From Flavobacterium cellulosilyticum (GTDB taxonomy: Bacteria > Bacteroidota > Bacteroidia > Flavobacteriales > Flavobacteriaceae): a stretch of DNA of 64,000 nucleotides. This document shows, piece by piece, positions 18,357 through 26,836 of this stretch (positions within the stretch are counted from its first letter, which is position 1; every line of letters begins with the position of its first letter). The stretch covers positions 496,001-560,000 of the forward strand of contig NZ_SMFK01000002.1 in the NCBI RefSeq assembly GCF_004349355.1, in the 5' to 3' direction. The translations under genes were made by a program, and so were the position numbers. The notes beneath the pieces are model-generated. The model worked only from the letters and a program-made list of their open reading frames with translations, did no database searches and was not told where the DNA came from.

Positions 18357-18605
18357 AACATTTTCAACAGGCTTAAATTAATTTACATTTGAATTAGCGC
18401 TATGTTTGAGATACTGTCAAATAGATTTTTAACGTAAGTTATTTTTTATAAATAATTGAAATACAGTAACATAAGTGCTGTAAATATGAATTGTAGGCGC
18501 TATTTTATTTTTTTTATGTTAAATTTATTTTCAATTTTCCCCAAAATATCTTTTCAATAATTATTTCAAATTTTATTTTATCTATTAATTTAAATCCTTT
18601 TACTT

Positions 18606-19148
18606 ATGAAAAATTTATTTTTAATTATTTTGTGTGCATCACTTTTTATTGGATGCAAAAAATCAATTGCAATGGAATCTACATCTACAGAACCAGTTGC
18701 TGCTGCTAATGTTGCGCCAGTAGAATTTGCTGATGCAAAATATTCGGAAATTGGAAAAAAATCCCTTAAAGCCTTATCAAAAGGTGATATGGATGCTTGG
18801 ATGGCTGATTATGCGGATAATGCAAAATATTATTGGAACGCTGGTGATAGCTTGGTAGGTAAATCTGCAATCGACAAATATTGGAGAGATAGAAGAGCGA
18901 ATGTAATAGAAACCATATCTTTTTCGAAAGACATTTGGTTACCATTAAAAGTAAACGAAAAAGAAAATATTCCGCTTGATGGTTATTGGTTGTTGGCTTG
19001 GTATCAAGTTACCGCTAAATATAAAGGTGGTGGTTCAATGACGCAATGGATTCATACTACTTTTCACTTTGATGCAAATGATAAAATAGATATGGTCAAT
19101 CAATATTTAGATAGAGTTCCTATTATGGCAGCAATGTCAAAAAAATAA
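18606..19148 (+). CDS. SnoaL/NTF2-like lipoprotein of unknown function
   Basis: Lipoprotein signal with lipobox LFIGC (Cys17), then a linker rich in Ala/Pro/Thr and a cone-shaped NTF2/SnoaL-like domain (about 45-178). Visible pieces are EIGKKSLKALSKGDMDAWMADYADNA, DSLVGKSAIDKYW and TTFHFDANDKIDMVNQYLD. Proteins of this fold include isomerases, hydrolases and pure binding domains, and no catalytic residues can be assigned here. Monocistronic, with its own terminator. Related lipoproteins are common in Flavobacteriaceae without known role. Confidence 0.75.
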   Translation: MKNLFLIILCASLFIGCKKSIAMESTSTEPVAAANVAPVEFADAKYSEIGKKSLKALSKGDMDAWMADYADNAKYYWNAGDSLVGKSAIDKYWRDRRANVIETISFSKDIWLPLKVNEKENIPLDGYWLLAWYQVTAKYKGGGSMTQWIHTTFHFDANDKIDMVNQYLDRVPIMAAMSKK

Positions 19149-19168
19149 AAAGAGCTTATTTTTTATGT

Positions 19169-19196
19169 AAACGACACTTTTAGGTGTCGTTTTTTA
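19169..19196. terminator. Bidirectional intrinsic terminator
   Basis: AAACGACAC (19169-19177), loop TTTTAG, GTGTCGTTT (19184-19192) and a T-run, between convergent genes. Confidence 0.88.
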
Positions 19197-19208
19197 ATAC
19201 CTATATCT

Positions 19209-20015
19209 TTAAATTAACATTTTTGGAAACTCAAAAGTATAGCTTTTTCCTATTATAAACAGGATACCGTGAATAATTGATTCTGGGAAAAAAGCAAGGT
19301 TATTTAAAGTGTAATCGTATATTTTATTACTGTAATTTGTAATCAAAAATGGCACTGAACTTGAAGTTAGAAATATGTTTTTCAAATGATTATCATTGAT
19401 AAGGATGTTTTTATCTACACTGTAAATAAATATTTCTTTATTCTCTTTTTTTAGTTTTATGAATTCTAGTGCTGATAAGGGAATGTTTTTGTCATTATGA
19501 TAAAAAACAATTGACTTTGCAATATCAATCATTATCCATTTTCTAAATTCGTTGATATACACTTCGTTAAATGAATGTCCTCCGGAAACAGATTGGTCTT
19601 TTGATATGTTTTTAACTCCCCATTCCTTAACTTTTAAATCATTGATAACACAAAAGTTATTATAGATTTGAGAAAAGTCACTGCAAACTCCACCATTCCC
19701 TTTAATCATAATATCTAATGCTTTCTCAGAAGATTTACCTAAACCAGGGCCTCCTTTGATATTGTTTCTGAGCCAAATTGCTATTTTTTTTGTCTTTTCA
19801 AAATCACTTAAATTTTTATTTGAGTCGTTGAATATTAAATTGTTAACTTCAAAAAATAAATGAGGGATGTTCGTTTTAGTATTCAAATCATTGTAACAGT
19901 AGTTTTCAATTGAATCTATAGAGGAATTTTTAGATACCAATCGAAATCTAATTTTATATAGTAGAGGGTGTCTTCTTAAATACCAAATTAAAAGTTTAAT
20001 CATTTTTGAGTGCAA
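19209..20015 (-). CDS. Transglutaminase-like (papain-fold) domain protein
   Basis: 268 aa with no convincing signal peptide. The papain-type triad of the transglutaminase-like superfamily is visible and correctly spaced: Cys111 in GGVCSDFSQ, His147 in GGHSFNEV, Asp164 in WIMIDIA. The N-terminal LIWYLRRHPLLYKIRF is basic and may be peripheral to the membrane. Two hydrophobic stretches near the C-terminus (about 220-255) could anchor it. Bacterial members are usually proteases or amidases rather than crosslinkers; substrate unknown. The start may be the second Met (20003). It ends at a shared terminator, and a decayed hemG-like gene lies upstream in the same direction. Confidence 0.75.
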   Translation of the reverse strand: MHSKMIKLLIWYLRRHPLLYKIRFRLVSKNSSIDSIENYCYNDLNTKTNIPHLFFEVNNLIFNDSNKNLSDFEKTKKIAIWLRNNIKGGPGLGKSSEKALDIMIKGNGGVCSDFSQIYNNFCVINDLKVKEWGVKNISKDQSVSGGHSFNEVYINEFRKWIMIDIAKSIVFYHNDKNIPLSALEFIKLKKENKEIFIYSVDKNILINDNHLKNIFLTSSSVPFLITNYSNKIYDYTLNNLAFFPESIIHGILFIIGKSYTFEFPKMLI

Positions 20016-20193
20016 ATAGGTATTTTTAATATTTCTCTTAAAAAAACATTACATTTAAATTTTGATCGGTTCTATGAAAAATTTATTTTGCAAGTAACAA
20101 ATTTTTTTTTAGAATCTCAATAAAAGCTTTAACAGATTGAAATTAATGTTAAAATAGTAGTTAATCACAATTTAAATTGAAAATTTATTAAAT

Positions 20194-20637
20194 TTATTCC
20201 AAAGGTGTCTTCAATTTTGTTTTAATATCGGTTGCTCCTTTTGTCATCCTTATTATAAATTGAATCATCAATCTATCTGTTAATTGATATTTTTACGAGT
20301 CTAATTTCTCTGTAAAAATGGCAGCTATTTATGGTTTTAATTAATTTTATAATATAAGAATTGGTTTTTCGGAGTGCTCTTTTTTTAAGTTTTCGTTCCA
20401 CAAAATTTACAGAAAAGTATCTGTTTTTTGTTTTGTCAATATATTATTTGAATTGTATTTACCAAATTGAAAGCTGGAACCAATAATAAATTTGCCAACA
20501 TTTGATACTTTTGCATCTTAATTTTCAATCGATAATTAATTGACTGTATATTCTTTTTGTTCTACTATTACTTAGATTTGCCTTCTGAAATTGAACGTGA
20601 CCTTCTATAGTTAAAAATGCAAATCCGATTTTAGTAT
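20194..20637 (-). pseudogene. Decayed hemG-like flavodoxin (menaquinone-dependent protoporphyrinogen dehydrogenase)
   Basis: This stretch has no intact ORF, but successive minus-strand frames line up with HemG from end to end. Pieces are KIGFAFLTIEGH (FMN-binding N-terminus), KFIIGSSFQFGKYNS (HemG: VVIGASIRYGHYHS), YFSVNFVERKLKKRA then TNSY (HemG: FYSVNLVARKPEKRT...TNSY), IAAIFTEKLDS, and YQLTDRLMIQFIIRMTKGATD (last part 18 residues; HemG: YDRFMIKLIMKMSGGETD). The final stop is at 20194. At least three frames and several stops are needed, so it is not translatable. Any functional protoporphyrinogen oxidase must be encoded elsewhere. Confidence 0.85.
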
Positions 20638-20781
20638 TCCTAGTAATGAAATTTATTATTAAACTAATTTAAGAAAATATTAATTATAAACAGTTTGAAA
20701 ACTAAACGATTAATTTCAAACAATTATTTGATGCAAGCAAAAAACTTATTTTAGGAAGTTTTTATAAGAATAGGAATAGAA

Positions 20782-21657
20782 TTATATTTTAAAAATTGCT
20801 CCAAATGCAATTATTTTTTCTAGGAATAAAAAATGTTGAGAAGCACTGTCTGAGCTGCTTTGTGTAGTGCGAATGTCGGGCATATTAATGTAGCCTCCTT
20901 TTAAATCTCCTTCAATAGTGAAATGCTTAAAGAAAGTTAAGTTAATTCCAGCTTTTATAGAAGTACCATAACCTGAAAAATGAAAATCATCGTGTCTCAT
21001 TTGACCCATTAGTGTAGTGTTTGTTTTTGGATATAAAAGCCCAAAACCAATTCCTTCGTTTGTATTTACCTGAAATTTGTCTGTGTTTTTTATTCCAAAT
21101 AGATGCGAAATATCATCTTGTCTTGCTAGTTCAGTGTAAATATAATTTAAGCCATCTGTATGTTCAAACATTAAGAAAGCTTCTGTCATTACAGTTGGTG
21201 TGTTGTTGTAAATCCCATTAAATTGGGAACTCGTATTCGATGTAGGAAAATTAATTTCACCAGTAATATTAGTAGTTTGATTTTGTGTCATCACATATTT
21301 CATATGATCTAAACCAATAGAAATGCTATAATGGTCCGTAATAAAATAACCCATTTTGAAATTAGTTTGCGGAATGGTCATTTTTACTGGGTTAATATAG
21401 TCAACATGCCATCCTTTTGGTTTGTCATGTGCAGTAGCATTTTCTACTGTAAATTCGTAGTTATCTCCTTTAAAAGTAATGTCTGATTTGTTGTATTTAT
21501 CTCTATTTCCACCCCAAGAAATAGTAAATTTTCCTTTATTGTGAGCGGTAAATTTTCCTGATTGAGTATCAATTTGTGCAAATGAAGTAATCGAGAAAGA
21601 CAGAGAAAGAAAAGCTAAAAATAAATATTTTATTTTCAAAATAAGTTGAGATTTCAA
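20782..21657 (-). CDS. Predicted outer-membrane beta-barrel protein, function unknown
   Basis: 291 aa with a clear signal peptide (about 1-28, LFLAFLSLSFSITSFAQ). The rest is dominated by alternating amphipathic strands rich in Tyr, Gly and Asn and ends in FGAIFKI, consistent with an 8-12-strand barrel. The start is TTG at 21657, directly after the kdsA stop (TAA then TTG with no gap), and no internal Met precedes the signal peptide, so translation is probably coupled to kdsA. Homologues with this layout occur widely in Flavobacteriaceae as hypothetical proteins. A link to LPS is suggested only by the neighbour. Confidence 0.75.
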   Translation of the reverse strand: MKSQLILKIKYLFLAFLSLSFSITSFAQIDTQSGKFTAHNKGKFTISWGGNRDKYNKSDITFKGDNYEFTVENATAHDKPKGWHVDYINPVKMTIPQTNFKMGYFITDHYSISIGLDHMKYVMTQNQTTNITGEINFPTSNTSSQFNGIYNNTPTVMTEAFLMFEHTDGLNYIYTELARQDDISHLFGIKNTDKFQVNTNEGIGFGLLYPKTNTTLMGQMRHDDFHFSGYGTSIKAGINLTFFKHFTIEGDLKGGYINMPDIRTTQSSSDSASQHFLFLEKIIAFGAIFKI

Positions 21658-22476
21658 TTAAAATTGGTTTATTGTTTTTCTTATTGCGACTAGTTTAGTC
21701 ATTAATGCTTCAAAATAATCTAGGTGTAACATATTAGCCCCATCACTTTTTGCATTTGCAGGATCAAAATGGGTTTCAATAAAGATTCCGTCTACACCAA
21801 CGGCAATTCCTGCTTTGGCAATTGTCTCAATCATATCCGGTCTTCCTCCAGTTACTCCAACAGTTTGATTGGGTTGTTGCAAGGAATGTGTTACATCTAG
21901 AACAGTAGTTGCATAGTTTTGCATGGTAGGAATACCGCGAAAGTCAACAATCATATCTTGGTATCCAAACATTGTTCCGCGATCAGTAACCATCACGTTT
22001 TGATTGTTACAATCCAAAACTTTTTGAACGGCATGTTTCATGCTTTCAGGACTCATAAATTGTCCTTTTTTTAAGTTTACTACTTTTCCTGTATTGGCTG
22101 CAGCCACAAGTAAATCAGTTTGGCGAACTAAAAATGCTGGAATTTGAAGAACATCTACATATTCAGCTGCCATAACTGCATCTTCATTGGTGTGAATATC
22201 CGTAACTGTTGGAACTCCAAATGTTTCTGAAACTTTTCGTAGAATTTGTAGTGCTTTTTCGTCTCCAATTCCTGAAAAGCTGTCAATTCGGGATCGATTT
22301 GCTTTTTTGAAAGAGCCTTTGAATACGAAAGGAATTTCTAATTTATCAGTGATTCCGACTAATTTTTCAGCAATACGCATGGCCATTTCCTCCCCTTCAA
22401 TAGCGCATGGCCCAGCTAATAAAAAGAAATTTCCGCTTTTTGTGTGTTTTATATTTGGTATATTATGTATGTTCAT
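21658..22476 (-). CDS. kdsA: 3-deoxy-8-phosphooctulonate (KDO-8-P) synthase
   Basis: Condenses phosphoenolpyruvate with arabinose-5-phosphate to KDO-8-phosphate, the committed step to the KDO of lipid A-core. TIM-barrel motifs present: LLAGPCAIEGEE, FKGSFKKANRS, QIPAFLVRQTDLL, VKKGQFMSP, VTGGRPDM and FIETHFDPANAKSDGAN. Cys24 in GPCAIE is the metal-ligand position that separates metal-dependent KDO-8-P synthases (as in Aquifex) from the metal-free E. coli type, which has Asn there. Cytosolic, 272 aa. It leads a two-gene unit with the barrel protein, from a TAnnTTTG promoter. Confidence 0.96.
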   Translation of the reverse strand: MNIHNIPNIKHTKSGNFFLLAGPCAIEGEEMAMRIAEKLVGITDKLEIPFVFKGSFKKANRSRIDSFSGIGDEKALQILRKVSETFGVPTVTDIHTNEDAVMAAEYVDVLQIPAFLVRQTDLLVAAANTGKVVNLKKGQFMSPESMKHAVQKVLDCNNQNVMVTDRGTMFGYQDMIVDFRGIPTMQNYATTVLDVTHSLQQPNQTVGVTGGRPDMIETIAKAGIAVGVDGIFIETHFDPANAKSDGANMLHLDYFEALMTKLVAIRKTINQF

Positions 22477-22495
22477 TGTGTAATTTTTTAAAGTG

Positions 22496-22503
22496 CAAAG
22501 ATA
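22496..22503 (-). promoter_or_regulatory. -7 promoter element of kdsA
   Basis: TATCTTTG on the minus strand, 20 bp upstream of the kdsA ATG, matching TAnnTTTG. Confidence 0.6.
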
Positions 22504-22534
22504 GTTAGAATTTGATATTTAAAATTTTCAATTT

Positions 22535-22984
22535 TTATTTTTTCAAGCGTAATCCAAAAGGAACCATTATAACCCCTTTTTCGTAGATGTTCAAATATAA
22601 AATAACAGGTTTTTTTTGGCCTTCCCATTTTAATTCATATTTGTCTAATAATCCAACTCCCATTTCATTTCTTTTTGTTGGAAAAGGACAGCAACTTTCT
22701 AATTGCGTATAGGTTATTTTTTCTCCTTTTGGTCCTGCCAAAGCATTAAGAAAACGTTCTTGGTTTATTGTTGTAGTACCGTTGTAGCCATAATAAATAT
22801 TAATCGGATAATCTTTGTCATAACCATATTTTATGTCATTGCTGAATTCTGTAATTACAAAAGTGGTGTTGTCTATAAGTCGTGGAGTTGGCGCATTGTC
22901 ATCGATATTTTTTATTGTAGATTGAGTGCTGATACATGATGTTACAATAAATAGTAAAGCGATATAAGGAACTAGTTTTTTCAT
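22535..22984 (-). CDS. Small lipoprotein of unknown function
   Basis: 149 aa with a lipoprotein signal (LLFIVTSC, lipobox Cys17). A compact domain follows with conserved-looking segments NIYYGYNGTTTINQERFLNAL, ESCCPFPT (a vicinal Cys pair), and a C-terminal strand region KPVILYLNIYEKGVIMVPFGL. I do not recognise the family. The vicinal cysteines could form a disulfide or bind metal, which is speculative. It precedes kdsA on the same strand by 58 bp but has its own promoter-like box. Confidence 0.7.
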   Translation of the reverse strand: MKKLVPYIALLFIVTSCISTQSTIKNIDDNAPTPRLIDNTTFVITEFSNDIKYGYDKDYPINIYYGYNGTTTINQERFLNALAGPKGEKITYTQLESCCPFPTKRNEMGVGLLDKYELKWEGQKKPVILYLNIYEKGVIMVPFGLRLKK

Positions 22985-23036
22985 GCTTTTTTGTCTTAGA
23001 ATCTTGAAGAGGTAAAAATTATTCTTATTTTTTGAA

Positions 23037-23044
23037 CAAATTTA
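23037..23044 (-). promoter_or_regulatory. Putative -7 element of the small lipoprotein gene
   Basis: TAAATTTG on the minus strand, 53 bp upstream of the start codon, matching TAnnTTTG. Confidence 0.45.
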
Positions 23045-23134
23045 GCGGGTATTGTTTCCATAAACAACATTAAGGAGGTAATAATTCTACTTTTAGAGTT
23101 ATAATTATTAATTTCGCTAAAAAATAGCTATACA

Positions 23135-23692
23135 ATGGATTTTATATTTCAAACATGGCCTTGGTATGTTTCAGGTTTTTTGATAGGGATGATAATGCTT
23201 TCCTTGATATATTTTGGAAAAGCTTTTGGAATGTCATCCAATTTGAGTACCTTATGTTCGATGACTGGCATAGGAAAACGAGTGTCTTTTTTTGATTTTG
23301 ATTGGAAAGCAAAACGCTGGAATTTGATAGTTGTTCTAGGTGCTATGTTTGGTGGTTTTGTTGCAACTCATTTTATGAATGATAGTTCTATAGTAGCTAT
23401 AAATCCTAAAACAATTGCTCAACTTGCCCAACTTGGCATTGATGCTCCCAATGGGAAATTATTACCAGATGTTTTGTTTAGTATTGAAAGTTTGCAATCA
23501 CCTAAAATAATTTTTATATTAACGATTGGTGGTGTTTTGATAGGTTTTGGAACTCGTTATGCTGGTGGTTGTACTTCAGGTCACGCTATATCAGGATTAA
23601 GTAATTTTCAAATTAAATCATTGAAAGCCGTTATAGGATTTTTCATTAGGGGATTGATTATGACTCATTTTATTTTACCATTACTATTTTAA
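23135..23692 (+). CDS. YeeE/YedE-type sulfur-compound transporter, N-half
   Basis: Inner-membrane protein, 185 aa with about five helices, of the YeeE/YedE (thiosulfate uptake) family. The hallmark GTRYAGGCTSGHAISG with its conserved Cys is near the C-terminus. An earlier LSTLCSM Cys stretch lies in the first half. Cysteines in these positions relay thiosulfate through the pore in the characterised full-length transporter. The partner half is encoded 3 bp downstream. Together they replace a single longer protein found in other bacteria. No sulfurtransferase or TusA gene is adjacent here. Confidence 0.9.
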   Translation: MDFIFQTWPWYVSGFLIGMIMLSLIYFGKAFGMSSNLSTLCSMTGIGKRVSFFDFDWKAKRWNLIVVLGAMFGGFVATHFMNDSSIVAINPKTIAQLAQLGIDAPNGKLLPDVLFSIESLQSPKIIFILTIGGVLIGFGTRYAGGCTSGHAISGLSNFQIKSLKAVIGFFIRGLIMTHFILPLLF

Positions 23693-23695
23693 ATT

Positions 23696-24109
23696 ATGAA
23701 TACATTACGCTATTTACTTGTTGGCTTTATCTTTGGAATTGTCCTGACAAAATCGGAAGCCGTTTCATGGTACAGAATTTATGAAATGTTTCAATTTCAA
23801 TCTTTTCACATGTACGGAATTATTATGGTTTCAATCGTAACAGGAGTTATAGGAATTCAAATTATTAAACGAAAAAAAATAAAAGACATTCGAGGCTTAC
23901 CCATAGAAATTTTGGACAAAGAACCTGGATCTACTCGCTTTTGGATTGGAGGAATAATATTCGGCTTGGGTTGGGCTCTAGTTGGAGCATGTCCAGGACC
24001 AATATTTATATTATTAGGTGCTGGATTTATACCTGTAATTTTTGTTCTATTTGGAGCCCTTTTTGGTACTTTTTTATACGGTATTCTAAAAGATAAATTG
24101 CCTCATTAA
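23696..24109 (+). CDS. YeeE/YedE-type transporter, C-half (DUF6691-like)
   Basis: 137 aa, four predicted helices. The second family motif, GLGWALVGACPGPIFILLGAG, carries the conserved Cys. It lies 3 bp after the first half and is thus translated from the same mRNA, and is expected to form a pseudo-symmetric heterodimer with it (inference from family architecture). Likely imports thiosulfate or a related reduced sulfur species. An intrinsic terminator follows at once. Confidence 0.88.
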   Translation: MNTLRYLLVGFIFGIVLTKSEAVSWYRIYEMFQFQSFHMYGIIMVSIVTGVIGIQIIKRKKIKDIRGLPIEILDKEPGSTRFWIGGIIFGLGWALVGACPGPIFILLGAGFIPVIFVLFGALFGTFLYGILKDKLPH

Positions 24110-24127
24110 ATAAAGATAAAATGAAAA

Positions 24128-24163
24128 AAAAAGCATTTTCCTAATAAGAAAATGCTTTTTTTA
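24128..24163. terminator. Bidirectional intrinsic terminator
   Basis: AAAAAGCATTTTC (24128-24140), 7-base loop, GAAAATGCTTTTT (24148-24160) and a T-run, between the convergent transporter and clpS genes. Confidence 0.88.
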
Positions 24164-24182
24164 TTGTTTAAAATAGATTAAT

Positions 24183-24458
24183 CTATATTATTTCTGCACT
24201 TAAGCCAGCTTCAAGTAATTGTGTGCATTGCTGTTTTAATTTCTCTAAAATTCCAGTTTTCACTGTACATTTACCGTTATAATGAACAATCAGAGAGCAT
24301 TGTTCCGCTTGTTCTGGAGTATGCTCACAAACTCGAATTAAAGTATCTATTACGTGATCAAAAGTATTTACATCATCATTATAAACGATGATTTCGTAAT
24401 TTCTTGTTGTCGCTTCTTTTAGAATGACTTTTTCTCTTATTTTTTCTTTTGTACTCAT
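24183..24458 (-). CDS. clpS: ClpS adaptor for the ClpAP/ClpCP protease (N-end rule)
   Basis: 91-aa adaptor delivering N-degron substrates to the Clp unfoldase. The core YEIIVYNDDVNTFDHVIDTL contains the N-degron pocket residues (the NDDxNTFDHV motif), and CEHTPEQAEQCSLIVHYNGK continues the fold. Length and order match the family. It is the first of three co-directional genes running toward lower coordinates from prmA (prmA, methyltransferase, clpS), 39 bp below the methyltransferase stop. Confidence 0.94.
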   Translation of the reverse strand: MSTKEKIREKVILKEATTRNYEIIVYNDDVNTFDHVIDTLIRVCEHTPEQAEQCSLIVHYNGKCTVKTGILEKLKQQCTQLLEAGLSAEII

Positions 24459-24497
24459 CTTTTTAATTTTTATGGGTTTAGAAAAAAACCATTGTAT

Positions 24498-25112
24498 TTA
24501 ATTTATTTTTTTTAAAACACAAAATATGAAGTTTTGTTTAGTTTCAAAAGGAGTAATATGATTTTCTTTAATGCATTTTATTTTTTTGAAATGATTCGAA
24601 AATTGATTTTCAATATCCATTTCAGAATATTGTTTTATATCCAAACCGCTACATTTTGTTGGGCCAATTTCAGAAAAGGTTCCGATTATAAAATAATTTG
24701 AAACCCATTTTTCAATGGAGTCAGTATACTTTTTTATTTGTTTTTCTGTTGTCAAAAAATGGAATGTGGCTCGGTCATGCCAGATATCGTATATGGTTTC
24801 TGGTATAAAATCTATGATATCAGATACAATCCAACTCACTTTTTCAGCCTTTTTTCCGAGTCTTTTTTGAGCTCTTTCCAATGCATTGGCCGAAATATCC
24901 AAAACAGTTATATCTTCATAACCTTCTTCCAGTAAAAAATCAACCAGTTTGCTGTCGCCACCACCAATGTCTATGATTTTTGCGGTTTTGCCTAAATGGG
25001 TTTTCCGAATAAAATCAAGGGAAGTTTTTGGATTTTCTTGCGTCCAACTTACTTCGTTAGGCTGCTTGGTTTCGTAAACGGTTTCCCAATGATTTTTGTT
25101 GTTGATTTTCAC
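24498..25112 (-). CDS. Class I SAM-dependent methyltransferase
   Basis: 204 aa, cytosolic. Motif I IIDIGGGDSKLVDFLLEEG and motif II ITVLDISANAL define the SAM-binding Rossmann fold. IWHDRATFHFL is the post-motif typical of small-molecule methyltransferases of the thiopurine/tellurite-resistance-like group. The N-terminal HWETVYETKQPNEVSWTQ segment is characteristic of the same group. Substrate unknown. It sits 18 bp downstream of prmA and upstream of clpS, probably in one transcript. Confidence 0.85.
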   Translation of the reverse strand: MKINNKNHWETVYETKQPNEVSWTQENPKTSLDFIRKTHLGKTAKIIDIGGGDSKLVDFLLEEGYEDITVLDISANALERAQKRLGKKAEKVSWIVSDIIDFIPETIYDIWHDRATFHFLTTEKQIKKYTDSIEKWVSNYFIIGTFSEIGPTKCSGLDIKQYSEMDIENQFSNHFKKIKCIKENHITPFETKQNFIFCVLKKIN

Positions 25113-25130
25113 TATTGTTTTTTATTACTA

Positions 25131-25991
25131 CTAATTTACGTATTTTAATGAAACCCAGTTGTTTCTTTCGAACTTTTTAACATATGTCATGCCTTTTTCA
25201 AGACAAGACTCGTTAATATACGGAATGTCTTCTTCGTAAAAACCGCTCAATAGGAGAGTTCCTTTTGGGTTCAAACAATCTACATAAGTTTGCATATCGT
25301 TCAACAAAATGTTTCGGTTGATGTTGGCAATAATCAGGTCGTATTTTTTGTCTTCCAGCAAGGCTGCATCTCCTTCATAAACTGTGATGTGTTCACAATT
25401 ATTGCGTTCCGCATTTTCAATAGAATTCAAATAACACCAGTTGTCAATGTCAATAGCATCAATAGGTTGTGCCCCTTTCATTTCTGCTAAAATGGCTAAA
25501 ATTGCCGTTCCGCATCCCATGTCCAAGGTTTTCATTCCAGCTACATCCATTTCTAATAAATGCTGTATCATCATGTGTGTAGTTTCATGATGTCCCGTTC
25601 CAAAACTCATTTTTGGTTCGATTATTATATCAAATTTGGCATTAGTTTTAGGATGAAAAGGAGCGCGAACATGACAGTTACCGTCAACATCGATAGGTTC
25701 AAAATTCTTTTCCCATTCCTCATTCCAGTTTACTGGATCAATTTCTTCCATTTTATAGGAAATGGTAAATTCTGGTGAATTCAAAACGAATAAATCATTA
25801 AGGCTGTTTTCTGTATAAAGTTCTTTTTGAATGAAGGCAACTATTCCAAATTCATTTTCTGTAAAACTTTCGAAAGGTAATTCTCCTAATTCGGCAATTA
25901 AAATTTCAGAACCTAATTGCTTCGCCTGTTCGCTATTGCTCGAGTCTTTGGGTTCAATTGTAAAATGAAAGCCTAAGTATATATTTGACAT
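25131..25991 (-). CDS. prmA: Ribosomal protein L11 methyltransferase
   Basis: Trimethylates amino groups of ribosomal protein L11. N-terminal substrate-recognition domain (about 1-95), then the SAM-binding domain with FGTGHHETTHMMIQHL, TLDMGCGTAILAI, IDIDNWCYLNSIENA and IIANINRNILLND, the last being the PrmA NxN-type motif. Length 286 is usual for Bacteroidota. It heads the prmA-methyltransferase-clpS unit from a clear TAnnTTTG promoter. Confidence 0.95.
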   Translation of the reverse strand: MSNIYLGFHFTIEPKDSSNSEQAKQLGSEILIAELGELPFESFTENEFGIVAFIQKELYTENSLNDLFVLNSPEFTISYKMEEIDPVNWNEEWEKNFEPIDVDGNCHVRAPFHPKTNAKFDIIIEPKMSFGTGHHETTHMMIQHLLEMDVAGMKTLDMGCGTAILAILAEMKGAQPIDAIDIDNWCYLNSIENAERNNCEHITVYEGDAALLEDKKYDLIIANINRNILLNDMQTYVDCLNPKGTLLLSGFYEEDIPYINESCLEKGMTYVKKFERNNWVSLKYVN

Positions 25992-26007
25992 AAAAATCTT
26001 TTTTTTA

Positions 26008-26015
26008 CAAAGGTA
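26008..26015 (-). promoter_or_regulatory. -7 promoter element of prmA
   Basis: TACCTTTG on the minus strand, 17 bp upstream of the prmA ATG. Confidence 0.6.
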
Positions 26016-26133
26016 GTATTTCTCTTTTTATCGAATATGATTAATTTAAAAAAGAGATTAATTGTTTGTAAATTAACTTCAATGGTTTTGAACAATTGAA
26101 TGTAAAAGATAGATTTTTAGTTGTTAATATTAT

Positions 26134-26754
26134 TTAAAGTTTTGTAATATTCTTTTCTGAAGTGATCTTGTAATTCATATGAAAATCGATATCAATCCAC
26201 TCACTTACTTTTATAATTCCCATCATTTTGTTTTGAGGTGTAAGACCAAAATCCCGAATACTTATTTTTTTATTGCCATTTACGGTATATATATCTCCAT
26301 TGCTACTGAATAAAATGGGAATGGTATAAAATTTTGTTACACCTGTAATTTTTATACTTGCCAGTACACTTCCTTTTTTAACCTGTTCTTTATCCGAAAT
26401 AGGTTGTAAATCCAAATAATTGATTTGTACTTGTAAAGTAGGATATATATCCGATTTCACCAACTTTAAAAAATCTTTTAAAGCCATCGGATTAGTTGAA
26501 AGGAAATTATTTACCAATACCGTTAGTTGGTTTTGGCTTAAAAACAGTTTGTTTTGAGATTGTGTAACTGCAACTATTAACTTGTTTTTTAAAAGATTTT
26601 CATCTTTTTGATATAGTTTAAACGACAAAAGATTAGTTGAGCCAGTTATTGTTAAGGAACTATTCTTTTGTAGTTCTGCAGTATACAAATTTTGGGCTTT
26701 TGTAGAAGAAATAATTATGAAACTCAATACCAGTAAACTAATAATCTTTTTCAT
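26134..26754 (-). CDS. YceI-like lipocalin-fold secreted protein
   Basis: 206 aa with a signal peptide (about 1-20, VLSFIIISSTKAQ). The remainder is a divergent YceI-like beta-barrel: it contains SSLTITGSTNLLSFKLYQKD near the N-terminus and KISIRDFGLTPQNKMMGIIKV near the end, matching the family's G-x-TN...F and DFGL-P...G elements. YceI proteins bind polyprenoid or lipid-like ligands in the periplasm. Last gene of a three-gene unit (YceI, porin, YceI) below the outer-membrane protein by 82 bp. It is more divergent than its sister at 28285-28866. Confidence 0.75.
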   Translation of the reverse strand: MKKIISLLVLSFIIISSTKAQNLYTAELQKNSSLTITGSTNLLSFKLYQKDENLLKNKLIVAVTQSQNKLFLSQNQLTVLVNNFLSTNPMALKDFLKLVKSDIYPTLQVQINYLDLQPISDKEQVKKGSVLASIKITGVTKFYTIPILFSSNGDIYTVNGNKKISIRDFGLTPQNKMMGIIKVSEWIDIDFHMNYKITSEKNITKL

Positions 26755-26836
26755 AACAAATTTTTTAATATTTTAAAAATTTAATCCGACAAGTATTGAT
26801 CTTGCCAGATTAAAAGAACTAAATCAAATAAATCAA

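Noticed and set aside
18332..18605. 274-bp gap checked for a gene relic
   Set aside because: No family-like text in any frame; only the pepT promoter is evident.
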